A DNA stretch of 64,000 nucleotides from Nitrospirillum sp034653275 (GTDB taxonomy: Bacteria; Pseudomonadota; Alphaproteobacteria; Azospirillales; Azospirillaceae), in contig NZ_JAYEES010000004.1 of assembly GCF_034653275.1 (NCBI RefSeq), forward strand, positions 434,001-498,000. The letters are read 5' to 3'. How positions within the stretch are numbered: the stretch's first letter is position 1; each line of letters opens with the position of its first letter. Below the pieces are notes generated by a model. That model searched no databases. It was not told where the DNA came from and saw only the letters and a list, made by a program, of their open reading frames with translations. This document shows positions 42,842-51,372 of this stretch, one piece after another. Made by a program: the position numbers and the translations under genes.

Positions 42842-44704
42842 TCAAGCCGCAGTGCGCTTCACCCAGTCCTGCACCAGCGCCTCCAGCACCGGCAGGTTGA
42901 CCGATCCGGAGGTCAGCACCGTGTCGTGAAAGGCGCGGATGTCGAACTTGGCGCCCAGCTTGGCCTTGGCGGCTTCGCGCAGTTCCAGGATCTTGTTCAT
43001 GCCGATCTTGTAGGCCAGCGCCTGGCCCGGCCAGACGAAGTAGCGCTCGATCTCGGTGATGTTGTCGTGCTCGGGGTTGGCCGTGTTGTCGTTCATGTAG
43101 GCGATGGCCTGTTCCCGCGTCCACCGCTTCAGGTGGATGCCGGTGTCCAGCACCAGGCGGGCGGCGCGGAACAGCTCCGAGGCGATGCGGCCGGCGTCCG
43201 AGTAGGGGTCCTGATAATAGCCGTACTCCTTGGGGAAGCGCTCGGCGTACAGGGCCCAGCCCTCGCCATAGGCGCTGTTCCAGATGAAGCGGCGGAAGGT
43301 GGGCAGGTTGGCCATCTCCTGCGCGATGGCGATCTGCATGTGATGGCCGGGGATGCCCTCGTGATAGGCCAGGCTTTCCAGCATGGGGATGGGGTTGACC
43401 GACATGTCGTACAGGTTGGTGTAGAACACGCCGGGCCGCGATCCGTCCGGCGACGCCGGCTCATAGAAGGCGCTGGCCGTGGCCTTCTCGCGGAAGGGTT
43501 CCACCGCCTTGACCACGATGGGGGCCTTGGGCTTGGTCAGGAAGAACCGGTCCAGGTCCGACCGCATCTTGTCGATGATGTCGGTGGCGCGCTTCAGCAG
43601 GGTGGCGCGGCCTTCCGGTGTGGCCGGGTCGAAGAAGCGCTTGTCGGTGCGCAGGTAGTCGAAAAAGGCGCGCAGCTCCCCCTTGAAACCCACCTTGACC
43701 ATGATGGCGCGCATCTCGTCCTGCAGCGCCGCCACCTCCTTCAGGCCCTGGGCGTGCACGGCCGCCGGGTCCAGGGGCAGGGTGGTCATCAACTGCACTT
43801 GCGAACGGTAAAAGCGTTCGCCATCGGGCAGGGCCCATACGCCGTTGCTGGCCGTGGCCTTGGTCTCCAGCGCCGACACGGTGCTGATCAGCTTCTGGAA
43901 CGAGGCCTGGACCTGGTCGGTCAGGGCCTTTTCCGCGGCGGCGATCAGGCGGGCCTGTTCGGCGTCGGCCAGCTTCAGGGCCGTCACCTTCTCCGCGAAG
44001 TCGGCCAGCAGCGGGCTGCTTTCCGTCGCGTTGGCGCCGAAGGGCTTGCCGGTGATGACGTTGCGCGCCGCCTCCAGGATGGATTTGAAGGCGAAGGCCG
44101 GCGGCAGGACGCCCATGTCCGCCTGCTTGGCGATGCGCGCCAGGTAGGCGTCCATCAGCGGGGCGATGCCCACCAGGCGGGCCACGTAGTCCTCCGCGTC
44201 CTGCGCGCTGCCCACGGCGTGGTAGGTGATCAGGAAGCTGGCGATGTCGGTGTGCGGCCCGGTCAGCTGGCTGATCACATAGCTGTGGTTGCGCCAGGGA
44301 TACTGGGTGATGGTCTGCTGCAGCTCATTCTCGAACAGCTGCTTGCTGATCAGCGCGCCGGGCGACAGCTCCGTCCCCTTGAAGCCCTTCAGGGTCTTCA
44401 GCCGCTGTTCGGCCAAGTGGAAGTTTTCCAGCAGGTGGGCGTCGTCCGGAATGGTCCACTTGTCGTGCGGGCCCGGCAGGCCCAGCACGGTGCGCTGCTG
44501 CGGGTCGCGGGCCAGGTCCTCGTTCCAGCAATCCTCGAAGAAGGCGTTCAGCGCCTTCTCCGTCTCCGACGGCTCCGCCGCCACGGCGGGCTGGGCGATC
44601 AGCTCGGGGAGGGCCGTCAGGGCCACCAGGGCGGTACCGGCCATCAGGCCGCGGCGCAGCAGGGTACGTCGGGTCATGGTCTCACGGGAGGGGGAGGCGG
44701 TCAT
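42842..44704 (-). CDS. DUF885-family Tat-exported metallopeptidase
   Basis: A 620-residue DUF885 protein, a family of predicted zinc carboxypeptidases. The twin-arginine signal TRRTLLRRGLMAG near the N terminus indicates Tat export; the Met ten residues in (44677) is an alternative start. The zinc-binding motif is HEGIPGHHMQIA, and the glutamate-containing EGWALYAERF follows at the usual distance. The protein is not in an operon. A second DUF885 gene lies about 9 kb away at 53565. Confidence 0.88.
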   Translation of the reverse strand: MTASPSRETMTRRTLLRRGLMAGTALVALTALPELIAQPAVAAEPSETEKALNAFFEDCWNEDLARDPQQRTVLGLPGPHDKWTIPDDAHLLENFHLAEQRLKTLKGFKGTELSPGALISKQLFENELQQTITQYPWRNHSYVISQLTGPHTDIASFLITYHAVGSAQDAEDYVARLVGIAPLMDAYLARIAKQADMGVLPPAFAFKSILEAARNVITGKPFGANATESSPLLADFAEKVTALKLADAEQARLIAAAEKALTDQVQASFQKLISTVSALETKATASNGVWALPDGERFYRSQVQLMTTLPLDPAAVHAQGLKEVAALQDEMRAIMVKVGFKGELRAFFDYLRTDKRFFDPATPEGRATLLKRATDIIDKMRSDLDRFFLTKPKAPIVVKAVEPFREKATASAFYEPASPDGSRPGVFYTNLYDMSVNPIPMLESLAYHEGIPGHHMQIAIAQEMANLPTFRRFIWNSAYGEGWALYAERFPKEYGYYQDPYSDAGRIASELFRAARLVLDTGIHLKRWTREQAIAYMNDNTANPEHDNITEIERYFVWPGQALAYKIGMNKILELREAAKAKLGAKFDIRAFHDTVLTSGSVNLPVLEALVQDWVKRTAA

Positions 44705-44862
44705 GGGCGTTTGGGCACCGTGGTGGAAGCTGCGGGGCAGCTATGGAAAGGCGGGCGCCGCGGACGGGCGCCGGGATTGGCGCGGATGGTAGCAAGGGCG
44801 ATGGGCGCCGCCCAAGGACAGTTTGTGACTGAACGGTAAAGGGGCTGACGGGCCTAACCGTC

Positions 44863-45780
44863 CTACCCCACCACCCCGCCCAGGATGGTCTCCACCGGCG
44901 CCAGCGGCTCGTACCAATCCGGCGGGAAGTTGGCCTTGAGGCGGCTGGCGTCGTTGAAGGGGCGCTTGATGTCGCCCTTGAAGTAGTGGCGCACCAGGGC
45001 GCGCCAGTGTTCCGCCGGATCGTCGCCGGCCGCGGCGGCGATGACGCCGAACCAGCGGCGGCCGGCGGCGACGTGGCCGATCTCCTCGTCATGGATGATT
45101 TGCAGCACGGCGGCGCTGTCCTCGTCCCCCACCCTCTTCAGGTTGGCGATCATCATGGGCGTCACGTCCAGGCCGCGCGCCTCCAGCACCATGGGCACCA
45201 GGGCCAGGCGGGCGGCCAGGTCGTGGGCCGTGACCTCGCTGGCCTGCCACAGCCCGTCGTGCGCCGGCAGGTCGCCGTACGCCGCGCCCAGCGTGGCCAG
45301 GCGCCGGGCCAGCAGGGCGTGGTGCTTGGCCTCCTCATCCGCCACCGTCACCCAATCGTCCTTGAAGGCGCTGGGGGCGGGCGTGCCGTCGGGGAAGGTG
45401 GTGAAGCGGGCGACGATATCCCAGGCCAGGTCGATGGCGTTCAGCTCGATATGGGCCAGCGCATGCAGCAGGGCCACGCGCCCCGCCACGCTGCCGGCCT
45501 TGCGCCGTTTGGGCATGTCGCGGGGCAGCTTCAGTTCCGGCCGCTGGGGCCGCGCCGGCCGGTCCGGCGGGACGGGGCCGGGCAGGTCGGGCAGCAGGCC
45601 GGCACGCCAGGCGGCGGCATAGGTCCGGGTCAGCCGCACCTTTTCCAAGGGCGCGGCCGTGGTCAGCACCCCGACGGCCGCCGCCGCGAGGCTGGGCGGC
45701 AACGGTTGATCGGCCGAACCATCCTGGAATGGTTCTAAAGTATCGCCCGGGGTGCTATCAGGAACATGGTAGGGTGCCAT
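44863..45780 (-). CDS. DUF455 ferritin-like-fold protein
   Basis: A 305-residue DUF455 protein. The di-iron/ferritin-like pattern is visible in HALAHIELNAIDLAWD, VADEEAKHHALLARRL, and IHDEEIGHVAAGRRWF, with Glu and His pairs spaced as in ferritin-like four-helix bundles. The start is uncertain: ATG at 45780 or an in-frame ATG at 45798; the first fits the family length best. It is divergent to the TonB receptor gene, and the two potential start codons nearly overlap. Role unknown. Confidence 0.83.
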   Translation of the reverse strand: MAPYHVPDSTPGDTLEPFQDGSADQPLPPSLAAAAVGVLTTAAPLEKVRLTRTYAAAWRAGLLPDLPGPVPPDRPARPQRPELKLPRDMPKRRKAGSVAGRVALLHALAHIELNAIDLAWDIVARFTTFPDGTPAPSAFKDDWVTVADEEAKHHALLARRLATLGAAYGDLPAHDGLWQASEVTAHDLAARLALVPMVLEARGLDVTPMMIANLKRVGDEDSAAVLQIIHDEEIGHVAAGRRWFGVIAAAAGDDPAEHWRALVRHYFKGDIKRPFNDASRLKANFPPDWYEPLAPVETILGGVVG

Positions 45781-45829
45781 GGCGTTTTTGGACGCCATCC
45801 GGCGGGGGGAAGTCAAGCGGGGACGGATC

Positions 45830-47962
45830 ATGGGGCGGCCTAAGGGCGCGCTGTCAAAGCGCGCTTTGAGGGGATCGGTGCTGGCGATGGGGCCGGCCGT
45901 GGCATGGGCGGCGGTGGCTTGGACGGCCGTGGCTGGGGCGCCCCCGGCTTGGGCGGAGGCGGACCAGCTGCCCACCATCATCGTCACCGGCCGCGTGCCG
46001 CCCGACGCCGCCACCGAGCGCATCTATGGCACCCTGCAGCTGGACGGCGCCTGGTTGGACGCGGCACCGGAGCGGCGGCTGGATGAGGCGCTGCGCGGCG
46101 TCCCCGGCTTTTCCCTGTTCCGCCGCACCGGCAGCACCAGCGCCCACCCCACCGCGCAAGGCATATCGCTGCGCGCCTTGGGGCCCAACGGCGCCGGACG
46201 CACCCTGGTGCTGGTGGACGACATCCCGGTCAACGACCCCTTCGGCGGCTGGGTGTACTGGAGCCGCCTGCCCACCGCCGCCGTCGCCAGCGTGGCGGTG
46301 ACGGAGGGCAGCGGCGCCGGACCTTGGGGCAACCAGGCCCTGGACGGCGTCATCCGCATCACCACCAGGCCGCTGGAGGGGGGCGAGGTTCGCGCCGGCA
46401 GCAATGGCCTGGCGGAGGGAACGGCCGGCGCCACCGCCGGCGGCGTCTCGGTCCTGGCGCACGCCAGCCGCAGCGACGGCAGTTATTTGGTGCGGTCCGA
46501 CCAGCGCGGCCCCATCGACACACAGGCCGGTTGGGATGACGCCTGGGTGGATGTGAAGGCGCGAGGGGACGCCGGGCCCCTGGCGCTGGCCGGCACCCTC
46601 TCCGCCTTCCATGAGCATCGCGGCAACGGCACGCCCCTGCAGGAGAACGGCACCGACGCACTGGAGGGCAGCCTGCGCCTCAGCGACGCCGATGGCCCCC
46701 TGGGCCTGCCCTGGCACGGCACGCTGTATCTGCGCCGCTATGTCTTCAAGAACATGTTCTCCTCCGTCAACGCCAGCCGCACGGCGGAAACGCCGGCCCT
46801 GGACCAGTACCGCGTGCCGGCCACGGCCGCCGGCGGTTCGCTGTCCACCACGGTGGAGGAGGGCGGGGGGCGCCGCACCGTGCTGGGCGCCGACCTGCGC
46901 TGGGCCGAGGGGGCGACGCATGAACGTTTCCAGCCGGTGGCCGGCGTGTTCCAGCGCGACCGTGACGCCGGCGGCGACCAGATGGTGGGTGGGGTCTATG
47001 CCGAGCAGACGTGGCCGCTGAGGGAGACGATCGACCTGCATGGCGGCGTGCGCCTGGATGGCTGGACGACGGGCGACGGCCATCGGGTGGAACGATCCTT
47101 GGTTCAGACAGGGGGCCAGACCGGGGCCCTGACCCGCAACGATCACTATGACGACCGGGGCGGCGCCTTGCCCACGGCGCGGCTGGGCGCCGACTGGCGG
47201 CCCGCTTCGGATTGGACCCTGCGCGCGGCCGCCTACACCGGCTTCCGCCTGCCGACCATCAATGAACTCTACCGTCCCTATCGCGTGGGCAACGACATCA
47301 TCGAGGCCAACGCCCGGCTGAAGCCCGAGCGCATGGTGGGGGCGGAGGCCGGGGTGACCTGGGCGCCGTCCCTGGGGCCGACCGTCAGCCTGACCGCCTA
47401 TCACGACGGCGTGACCGATGCCGTGGACAATGTGCTGGTCACCGACCGCCCGGGCACGGTGCCGGGCTTCGGCGTGGTGGTGCCGGTGGGAGGAACCTTC
47501 GCCCAGCGCCGCAACCTGGACCGGGTTCGGGCAGAAGGGGTGGAGATGCGGGCCACCTGGGCCCTGGATCCCACGCTGGATGCGGGCCTGGGCTATTTGT
47601 GGAGCCGGTCGACCGTGTTGCGCGCCGACGGCTTACCCGCCCTGGTGGGCAAGCGGCTGGCGCAAAGCCCGCTGCACACCGGCACGGCGGACCTGACCTG
47701 GACGCCGACGTCGGCTTTCACCACCGCCCTGCGGGTGAAGGCCAGCGGCCAGCAGTATGAGGATGGGCTGAACACCCGCTCGCTGGCGCCCACGGTCACG
47801 GTGGACCTGTCGGGCACCTGGCGGATACGGGATTATCTGGCGGTTTTCGCCACGGCGGAGAACCTGTTCGACCGCACGGTGGAGTCAGGACGCCGCATCG
47901 ATGGCCTGGTGGCGATCGCCCCGGGGCGGATCATATCCGGCGGGGTACGTGTTGACTGGTAG
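45830..47962 (+). CDS. TonB-dependent outer-membrane receptor
   Basis: A 710-residue TonB-dependent receptor. Signal peptide (about residues 1-45 with AVAWTAVAGAPPAWA), a TonB box-like LPTIIVTG, the plug domain (RTLVLVDDIPVNDPFGGW; NQALDGVIRITTR) and a 22-strand beta-barrel ending DW. Upstream Met at 45779 would overlap the divergent start of the DUF455 gene, so 45830 is preferred. There is no local TonB/ExbB or ABC partner, so the ligand (siderophore, vitamin or sugar) cannot be predicted. Confidence 0.9.
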   Translation: MGRPKGALSKRALRGSVLAMGPAVAWAAVAWTAVAGAPPAWAEADQLPTIIVTGRVPPDAATERIYGTLQLDGAWLDAAPERRLDEALRGVPGFSLFRRTGSTSAHPTAQGISLRALGPNGAGRTLVLVDDIPVNDPFGGWVYWSRLPTAAVASVAVTEGSGAGPWGNQALDGVIRITTRPLEGGEVRAGSNGLAEGTAGATAGGVSVLAHASRSDGSYLVRSDQRGPIDTQAGWDDAWVDVKARGDAGPLALAGTLSAFHEHRGNGTPLQENGTDALEGSLRLSDADGPLGLPWHGTLYLRRYVFKNMFSSVNASRTAETPALDQYRVPATAAGGSLSTTVEEGGGRRTVLGADLRWAEGATHERFQPVAGVFQRDRDAGGDQMVGGVYAEQTWPLRETIDLHGGVRLDGWTTGDGHRVERSLVQTGGQTGALTRNDHYDDRGGALPTARLGADWRPASDWTLRAAAYTGFRLPTINELYRPYRVGNDIIEANARLKPERMVGAEAGVTWAPSLGPTVSLTAYHDGVTDAVDNVLVTDRPGTVPGFGVVVPVGGTFAQRRNLDRVRAEGVEMRATWALDPTLDAGLGYLWSRSTVLRADGLPALVGKRLAQSPLHTGTADLTWTPTSAFTTALRVKASGQQYEDGLNTRSLAPTVTVDLSGTWRIRDYLAVFATAENLFDRTVESGRRIDGLVAIAPGRIISGGVRVDW

Positions 47963-47997
47963 GCGATTTGAAGGACAAACGGGACGAACGGGAATAC

Positions 47998-48204
47998 TCA
48001 GCGCGGGGTGGCGGCGCTGGAAGGCTGCTGGCTGACGTAGAACTCGGCCGGGAAGGCGGGCTTGTAGTAGTGGCCGGCCTTCACCAGGGCGCGTTCGTGT
48101 TCCGAACGCATGTAGCTGATCACCGGCAGGGACCAGGCGATGCTCAGCAGCACCACCCACAGGCTTAAAGTGACCAGGCGATCTTTATTGAACACGGCGG
48201 TCAT
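47998..48204 (-). CDS. Small single-helix membrane protein
   Basis: A 68-residue protein with a hydrophobic helix (LVTLSLWVVLLSIAWSLPVISYM) and a polar C-terminal part (SEHERALVKAGHYYKPAFPAEFYVSQQP). AGGAG is 8 bases before the ATG, supporting a real gene. Not recognised; it faces the TonB receptor gene end. Confidence 0.65.
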   Translation of the reverse strand: MTAVFNKDRLVTLSLWVVLLSIAWSLPVISYMRSEHERALVKAGHYYKPAFPAEFYVSQQPSSAATPR

Positions 48205-48391
48205 GATCCCTACTCCTAAACTTCCGCCACCATGGTCCTTTATTGTGGAAGGATTGTGGCGGGAAGCATCGCGTTACGGCTCATGACGTTATTTTTACGC
48301 CCGGGAAGATGAACAGGTTGCTAACGACTGGGGCTGCGTCTTTGAATTTTTTGCACGGGCGAATGGCTAAGCCATCGCCGGGACGCAGGCC

Positions 48392-48961
48392 TCAGCCGCC
48401 GACGGGATCGCCGATGGTGTAGAAATGGCCGCCGGCCACATGGTGCAGGCTGCGCCAGGCGGGGTCGGCCGCCTCGTACATCCAGTGCCCATCCTTGAAG
48501 ACGCGGGCGTCGGCCCAGGCGGCCACCACCTCGCCGATGAACAGGTCGTAGGTCTTCTGATTGTGCGGCTCGGGGATGACGCGGCAGGACAGCCAGGCGG
48601 CGCAGCCGGCGACCAGCGGCGGGATGTGCCGCTCCAAGCGGAACAGTTCCACCCCGTGGCGGGCCAGCTTGTCCGGCACGTCGGCCAGGCTTTCGCCGCC
48701 CACGCCGCGGGTCAGGTGCGCTTGGGCCCTCGTCGGCACCTGCAGGGCGAAGGCGCCGCTGCCCTCCACCAGCGCGCGGGTGGCCGTGGCCTTGTCCAGC
48801 ACGACGGTGACCTTGGGCGGGCTGAAATCCAGCGGGCAGGCCCAGGCGGCGGCCATGACGTTGTCCGTCCCGCCATGGTGGGCCGACACCAGCACGGTGG
48901 GGCCGTGGTTCAGCAGGCGGTAGGCTTTGGACAAGTCGACGGGCTGGATGGGGGCGTCCAC
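48392..48961 (-). CDS. Flavin reductase-like (FMN split-barrel) protein
   Basis: A protein of about 189 residues of the flavin reductase-like domain family (DIM6/NTAB-like), which use FMN in oxidoreductase reactions. Visible: VDLSKAYRLLNHGPTVLVSAHHGGTDNVMAAAWACPLDFSPPKVTVVL (FMN-binding N-terminal half), and FIGEVVAAWADARVF...LHHVAGGHFYTIG. The start GTG at 48961 has AAGG 8 bases upstream; an earlier GTG at 49024 lacks a ribosome binding site. It could supply reduced flavin, for example to the halogenase elsewhere in the window, but this is speculative. Confidence 0.82.
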   Translation of the reverse strand: MDAPIQPVDLSKAYRLLNHGPTVLVSAHHGGTDNVMAAAWACPLDFSPPKVTVVLDKATATRALVEGSGAFALQVPTRAQAHLTRGVGGESLADVPDKLARHGVELFRLERHIPPLVAGCAAWLSCRVIPEPHNQKTYDLFIGEVVAAWADARVFKDGHWMYEAADPAWRSLHHVAGGHFYTIGDPVGG

Positions 48962-49115
48962 GGGCGCGGCCTTCGTTGAGACGGGGGAGGGGTCCAGAGG
49001 TACCCTCAAAAATGTCACCGGCACAAGAAACGGATTGGCCGGCGGCGGGCCTCGCTCTAACGTTGCCGCCCGCGCCGGCGGTGGCCGGCGCCCCGCCGTT
49101 CATTGGGTTGCCGCC

Positions 49116-50033
49116 ATGTCCCCCATCCTGGGCCTGTACCTGACCGCCGTCCTCATCTGGGGATCGACCTGGTATGTGATCGAGTTCCAGCTGGGCGCCG
49201 TGGATCCGGCGGTGTCGGTGGCCTATCGCTTCGGCCTGGCCGCCGTGCTGCTCATGGGCTGGCTGCTGGCGCGGCGGCAGAGGATCATTCTACCCCGGCA
49301 CGCCTGGCGGCAGGTCGCCCTGGTCGGCGCCTTCACCTTCTCCACCAACTACCTGCTGGTGTATCTGGCGACGGAGCGGCTGCCGTCCGGCCTGGTGGCG
49401 GTGGCGGGTTCGGCCCTCAGCCTCATGAACGTGCTGAACGCCCGCGTCTTCCTGCGTCAGCCCGTCCGCCCCCTGGTGCTGCTGGGTGGCCTGATCGGCA
49501 TGACCGGCGTGGTGCTGCTGTTCCTGCCCGAGTTGCAGGTGGACGGCCTGACGGGCAAGGCGGCGGTGGGCCTGGCCCTGGTCATGCTCAGCAACGTCAG
49601 CGCGTCGCTGGGCAGCATCTGCGTGCAGCGCGGCGCCAAGCTGGGCGTGCCCCTGCTGCCCGCCACGGCGTGGAGCATGGCCTTCGGCGCCGTCCTGATG
49701 GTGGGCGTGGCCCTGGCCCGGGGCGCCGTCTTCAGCTTTCCGACCAATCTCAGCTACACCGTGTCCCTGGGCTATCTGGCCCTGTTCGGCTCGGTCATCG
49801 CCTTCCTGGCCTACTTCTCCCTGATCGGTCGCATCGGGGCGGACCGCGCCGGCTACGTCGCCGTGATGATCCCCATCCTGGCGCTGGTCATCTCCACCGT
49901 GTTCGAGGGGTATCACTGGTCGCCGGCGGCCTTCATCGGCCTGGCGCTGGCGGTGGCGGGCAACCTGCTGGTGCTGGGCCCCAAGACTTGGCGCAAGCAG
50001 GGTGTGGAGGCGGCCCCCGCGACCGCCCGCTAG
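49116..50033 (+). CDS. DMT-superfamily (EamA) transporter
   Basis: A 305-residue drug/metabolite transporter with ten hydrophobic helices in two EamA repeats (AVLIWGSTWYVIEFQLGAVDPAVSVAYRF; SAYT-like loops; ALFGSVIAFLAYFSLIGRIGADRAGYVAVMIPILALVIS). It probably exports amino acids or small metabolites. It is divergent to the flavin reductase-like gene, and its stop overlaps the convergent methyltransferase stop by 4 bp. Confidence 0.9.
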   Translation: MSPILGLYLTAVLIWGSTWYVIEFQLGAVDPAVSVAYRFGLAAVLLMGWLLARRQRIILPRHAWRQVALVGAFTFSTNYLLVYLATERLPSGLVAVAGSALSLMNVLNARVFLRQPVRPLVLLGGLIGMTGVVLLFLPELQVDGLTGKAAVGLALVMLSNVSASLGSICVQRGAKLGVPLLPATAWSMAFGAVLMVGVALARGAVFSFPTNLSYTVSLGYLALFGSVIAFLAYFSLIGRIGADRAGYVAVMIPILALVISTVFEGYHWSPAAFIGLALAVAGNLLVLGPKTWRKQGVEAAPATAR

Positions 50034-50860
50034 CCTTTGAACTCCACCCGCGCCAGGCCGGGCAGCTTGTGGCGCAGGGCGGGGGTCAGGCGGAACAGCG
50101 TGTCCATAAGGCGGGGCAGGCCGCGCGGCATGCGATAGTCCAGCGTCTCCACCGCCGCCACCTGGGGCGACCAGGCGCGCAGGGTGCCGGGCACGGCGTC
50201 GGCGTCGATGCCCCAGGGCATGGGCGGGATGCGATAGTGCGGCGTGCGGTGCAGGCCGCGCAGGGTCAGGCGCGACAGCCAGGTGGGCACGGTGTCGAAC
50301 ACCAGCTGCCCGCCGGGGAAGCGCCGCGCCAGGGTGGCCACCAGCTGGCGCACGTCGGCCTCGGGCAGATACATGAACAGGCCCTGGGCCACGATGTGCA
50401 CGGGGCCGTCGCCCGTCACGGCGTCCATCCAGGCCGGGTCGCGCGCGTCGGCCGCCAGGTGGCGCACACGCGGGCCGGGCGGCAGGAAATGGTCGCGCAG
50501 GGCGATGCCCTCCGGCAAATCCACCGTCAGCCAGCTCAGGCGGCCATTGTCCACGCGGTGGCGCTGCGTCTCCAGCCCTTCCCCCAGCGAGACGATGGTA
50601 CCCTCCGGATGCCGGTCCAGCCATCGGCGCAGGATGGCATCGATGGCGGCGGCGCGCATGGCGTGCGACCCGTCGGCCCGGCCGAAGTGGCGCTCATAGT
50701 CATAGGCCAGGGCCTGGTAGATGCGCACCGCCTCCGGGTCATGGAAACGGGCGTTGGGCCGCATGGCCTCCGCCGCGCGGTTGTGCAGGGTCCACAGCAT
50801 GGTTTCCGGCACGCCGGTCAGGCCGGGGGGAAGTTTGGGCCGCGGGTTGTCAGGGCTCAT
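50030..50860 (-). CDS. SAM-dependent methyltransferase (LCMT-like)
   Basis: A 276-residue methyltransferase resembling the leucine carboxyl methyltransferase group (PF04072-like): FHDPEAVRIYQALAYDYERHFG, the SAM motif TIVSLGEGLETQRHRV, WLTVDLPEGI and HIVAQGLFMYLPEADVRQL. The start ATG overlaps the stop of the VOC gene (ATGA), so the two genes form an operon. The substrate is unknown; bacterial members often modify small carboxylic acids or polyketides. Confidence 0.86.
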   Translation of the reverse strand: MSPDNPRPKLPPGLTGVPETMLWTLHNRAAEAMRPNARFHDPEAVRIYQALAYDYERHFGRADGSHAMRAAAIDAILRRWLDRHPEGTIVSLGEGLETQRHRVDNGRLSWLTVDLPEGIALRDHFLPPGPRVRHLAADARDPAWMDAVTGDGPVHIVAQGLFMYLPEADVRQLVATLARRFPGGQLVFDTVPTWLSRLTLRGLHRTPHYRIPPMPWGIDADAVPGTLRAWSPQVAAVETLDYRMPRGLPRLMDTLFRLTPALRHKLPGLARVEFKG

Positions 50861-51312
50861 CGCGCGGTGATCTTCAGGCCGCTGGCGGCCTCCATCTCCG
50901 CGATGGGCACGTCGCGCATGGGCTGGAAAAAGGTCCAGACGTGGCCTTCCGGATCGCGGGCGCGGTAGGTGAAATCGCCATAGAACTGCTCGGCCGGCTC
51001 CGCCACGATGATGGCGCCAGCGGCCCGGGCCCGCGCGCAATGGGCGCTGGCGTCGGCCACCGCCACATGGACGCTCTGGGTATTGGCGCCCCTCACTTGC
51101 GATGGGCTTTTCACCCAGTCGTCCCACCCCGGTGGGCCCAGGCGGATGCGCCCCTCGCCCAGGGCCATCTGGGCGTGCTGCACCTGGCCGTCGGTATCGG
51201 TGACGCGCACCTCCACCGTAAAGCCGAAGGCGGCCTCAAGGAAGTCCAGGGCCGCGGTCGCGTCCTGGTAATAAAGGGCGGGAACGATGCCGCTGCAATC
51301 ATGGGTCGCCAT
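50857..51312 (-). CDS. VOC-superfamily protein (PhnB-like)
   Basis: A 151-residue glyoxalase/bleomycin-resistance-like protein of the PhnB type: VPALYYQDATAALDFLEAAFGF, HAQMALGEGRIRLG, and AEQFYGDFTYRARDPEGHVWTFFQ. GGAGG is 6 bases before ATG 51312. It heads a two-gene operon with the methyltransferase and lies behind a strong palindrome. Confidence 0.87.
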   Translation of the reverse strand: MATHDCSGIVPALYYQDATAALDFLEAAFGFTVEVRVTDTDGQVQHAQMALGEGRIRLGPPGWDDWVKSPSQVRGANTQSVHVAVADASAHCARARAAGAIIVAEPAEQFYGDFTYRARDPEGHVWTFFQPMRDVPIAEMEAASGLKITAR

Positions 51313-51338
51313 CACCAGCCTCCGTGATCAGGGGATGC

Positions 51339-51372
51339 CAATGGCTTCCATAAATGGAAACCATTGTCAAAT
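51339..51372 (-). promoter_or_regulatory. 28-bp palindrome and promoter of the VOC-methyltransferase operon
   Basis: CAATGG-c-TTCCAT (51339-51351) is mirrored by ATGGAA-a-CCATTG (51354-51366): 12 of 13 arm positions pair, with one mismatch and an AA centre. On the minus strand a perfect TTGACA -35 (51370-51365) overlaps its edge; the -10 is unclear. The palindrome ends 27 bp before the VOC start codon, so it is a probable repressor operator. It also lies directly behind the chromate transporter stop. Confidence 0.7.

Noticed and set aside
45854..47404. A 516-codon minus-strand open frame opposite the TonB receptor
   Set aside because: Antisense artefact; the plus-strand frame has signal peptide, plug and barrel features.
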